Shown: positions 62,856 through 64,000 of the stretch, piece by piece
Layout: each line of letters opens with the position of its first letter
How positions within the stretch are numbered: position 1 is the first letter of the stretch
Source of the DNA: Aquirufa nivalisilvae
GTDB taxonomy: Bacteria; Bacteroidota; Bacteroidia; Cytophagales; Spirosomataceae
NCBI RefSeq assembly: GCF_004307455.1
Contig: NZ_SEWX01000008.1
Location: 186,001-250,000 of the forward strand
Reading direction: 5' to 3'
Length of the DNA: 64,000 bases
Translations under genes and position numbers: made by a program
Notes under the pieces: generated by a model
What the model was told of the DNA's origin: nothing
Database searches by the model: none
The model's input: the letters and a program-made list of their open reading frames with translations, nothing else

Positions 62856-63011
62856 CGATACATTTATTAAGAAGACAACCACCGATTAAACCCTAAATAA
62901 AATTATCAACCCATTTACTCATTGAAATTTTAAAAAATTAATACCCGTTCTACCCAGATTTTGAATTATTGCAGCCCTTCTAGGTAGACAAAACAGTTTA
63001 ACAATCAACCC

Positions 63012-64000
63012 ATGAAAAACTACATTTTAACATCCATCATTGCACTGATCTCTTTTTTCAGTTTCGCACAAGGACCTGCAGGTGCCGGCGGAAACAGTGC
63101 TCCCAATTTTAATCGTGGCCATATTTTCGGTAAGGTAGTCGATGAGCAAGGTAAACCCGTGGAATTTGCATCTGTGGTATTGCTTAAGACCGTATTAGAT
63201 CCTGCTACAAAACAAAACAAAGACATTTTAGTAAAAGCTCAACAAGCTGAACTTAACGGAGATTTCAACTTCAAGGAAATTCCAGTGAATGTTCGTCTAA
63301 AATTGAAAATCAGTTTTGTTGGGTATAAAAATTACGAAGCTCCCGTTCAATTTGAAATGCCTAAAATGGATCCAAGCTCTGCTCCAAAACCTGGACAAGC
63401 ACCTGATCCAGCTGTTATGGCAAAAATGATGGCCGCATTTGAAAAAGATTTAGGAAACATCAAATTATTATCTGATTCTAAAGAATTAGAAGCTGTAGTC
63501 GTTACTTCTACAAAAGCCTTGTTGGAAATGGACATTGATAAAAAGTCATTCAATGTAGGTCAAAACTTAGTAACGTCAGGTGGTACTGCGGTAGACGTAA
63601 TGAGAAATATTCCATCCGTTCAAGTAGATATCGATGGAAACGTTAAAGTTAGAAATGCCAGTCCTACTTTATTTATTGATGGAAGACCTACTAGTTTAAG
63701 TATGGATCAAATCCCTGCAGACATCATTGAAAAAGTGGAAGTTATTACCAACCCATCTGCTAAATACGATGCTTCTGGTAGTATGGCGGGCATCATCAAT
63801 ATTATATTGAAGAAAAACAAAAAGAATGGTTACAATGGTATGTTGAATTTGAGTGCAGACCGTTTTGGTGGTTCTAGCATCATGGGTAACTTCAGTTATC
63901 AACAAAATAAATGGAGCTTGACTTTGATGGGCATGAAAATGAACATGAGAAACAATACCGAAGGAAACAGCCAAAGAAGTAGTAACATTGGTGGAGTTGA
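63012..64000 (+). CDS. TonB-receptor-like outer-membrane beta-barrel protein, partial (C-terminus outside window)
   Basis: The open frame from the ATG at 63012 runs off the window after 329 codons. A signal peptide (1-20, ending FSFAQ) leads into a beta-sandwich domain (HIFGKVVDEQGKPVEFASVV, about 37-56). That domain carries an unusual insertion rich in Pro, Met and Ala (about residues 116-143, MPKMDPSSAPKPGQAPDPAV). The plug-like region follows: TSGGTAVDVMRNIPSVQVDI, LFIDGRPTSLSMDQIPADII and VITNPSAKYDASGSMAGIIN. This is the Bacteroidetes outer-membrane beta-barrel family related to TonB receptors. The substrate is unknown. Confidence 0.88.
   Translation, partial: MKNYILTSIIALISFFSFAQGPAGAGGNSAPNFNRGHIFGKVVDEQGKPVEFASVVLLKTVLDPATKQNKDILVKAQQAELNGDFNFKEIPVNVRLKLKISFVGYKNYEAPVQFEMPKMDPSSAPKPGQAPDPAVMAKMMAAFEKDLGNIKLLSDSKELEAVVVTSTKALLEMDIDKKSFNVGQNLVTSGGTAVDVMRNIPSVQVDIDGNVKVRNASPTLFIDGRPTSLSMDQIPADIIEKVEVITNPSAKYDASGSMAGIINIILKKNKKNGYNGMLNLSADRFGGSSIMGNFSYQQNKWSLTLMGMKMNMRNNTEGNSQRSSNIGGV

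Larger units (their letters stand above)
61962..63011 (+). other. 1.05-kb non-coding region before the last outer-membrane gene
   Basis: No credible protein gene is seen. Elements present are an 8-bp dyad GTCCTGTA/TACAGGAC (62156-62181), two interleaved long-range inverted repeats (ATAAGCTAGAC 62192-62202 with 62280-62290; ATTAACAAGT 62250-62259 with 62321-62330), two -7 consensus sites (62613-62620 and 62848-62855), and a tiny ORF just after the first. The far part is likely the promoter and leader of the gene at 63012. Confidence 0.5.

Noticed and set aside
1-64000. CRISPR array, rRNA operon, prophage, IS element or toxin-antitoxin module
   Set aside because: No regularly spaced repeats, rRNA sequence, integrase, transposase or phage structural genes were found; the XRE gene at 2013 lacks a HipA or toxin partner.

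Overview
The window looks like an ordinary chromosomal segment of a low-GC (by eye, high-30s percent) member of the Bacteroidota, most likely of the order Cytophagales. The evidence is the type IX secretion/gliding core (gldK, gldL, gldM, gldN plus gldD and a PorP/SprF-like protein), a SusC/SusD pair, the Bacteroidetes-type GlmU-like protein, the NagB/PIG-L fusion, several TonB-linked outer-membrane proteins, and many promoters carrying the Bacteroidetes -7 element TAnnTTTG with a TTG near -33. I see no phage, IS element, CRISPR array or rRNA. The species cannot be fixed from this sequence; a freshwater Spirosomaceae/Aquirufa-like organism is only a guess.

Layout. 1-1816 (-): N-terminal two thirds of a TonB-dependent receptor cut by the window edge. 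1930-2219: a perfect 16+16 bp palindrome and a small XRE regulator, followed 10 bp later by the NagB/PIG-L fusion (to 4131). 4142-10304 (-): a four-gene unit of a GT39-like membrane glycosyltransferase, a GT2 glycosyltransferase, a YhhN-type lysoplasmalogenase and a large YdiJ-like FAD/Fe-S dehydrogenase. 10396-12843 (-): nrdA. 13363-17836 (+): rpmE2, the GlmU-like protein, holB, hemC and an RmlD-like reductase. 17833-19513 (-): obg and adk. 19776-24836 (+): SusC/SusD. 24919-26612 (+): a TolB-like beta-propeller protein and a nitroreductase. 26613-32061 (-): priA, gldD, plsC and pyk. 32160-41246 (-): a small HTH protein, gldN-M-L-K, porP-like, hemD, a DUF4271 membrane protein and sucD. 41390-44508 (+): recN, a small lipoprotein, a SCO1-like copper chaperone and a lipoprotein cytochrome c. 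44505-46395 (-): lptC and an outer-membrane barrel protein. 46488-47576 (+): an MscS-type channel. 47573-54333 (-): leuA and ilvC-N-B-D. 54453-57493 (-): an ABC exporter half and lhgO. 57726-59647 (+): anmK and an RluA-type pseudouridine synthase. 59660-59731: tRNA-Arg(CCG), with a broken partial copy of it about 165 bp downstream. 60047-60877 (-): an ArsR/AHSA1 pair with a readable autoregulatory promoter. 61275-61961 (-): an alpha/beta hydrolase. 61962-63011: a kilobase of non-coding DNA. 63012-64000 (+): the start of another TonB-type outer-membrane protein, cut by the window edge.

The genes fall into recognisable programmes. These are the T9SS motor and anchor (gldKLMN, porP-like, gldD), branched-chain amino acid synthesis (ilvDBNC-leuA), haem synthesis (hemC and hemD, far apart), cell-wall and amino-sugar recycling (NagB/PIG-L, anmK, GlmU-like), nutrient import through the outer membrane (SusCD, TonB receptors), and oxidation of 2-hydroxy acids (YdiJ-like and LhgO).

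I did not find a clear new multi-gene system. The points most worth checking are in the non-coding DNA: two 33-bp perfect palindromes of identical design in unrelated gaps, the XRE-NagB/PIG-L pairing under a long palindrome, the tRNA-Arg fragment, a terminator for obg buried inside the opposing gene, a palindrome beside the gliding-locus HTH gene, and the complex leader upstream of the last outer-membrane gene.
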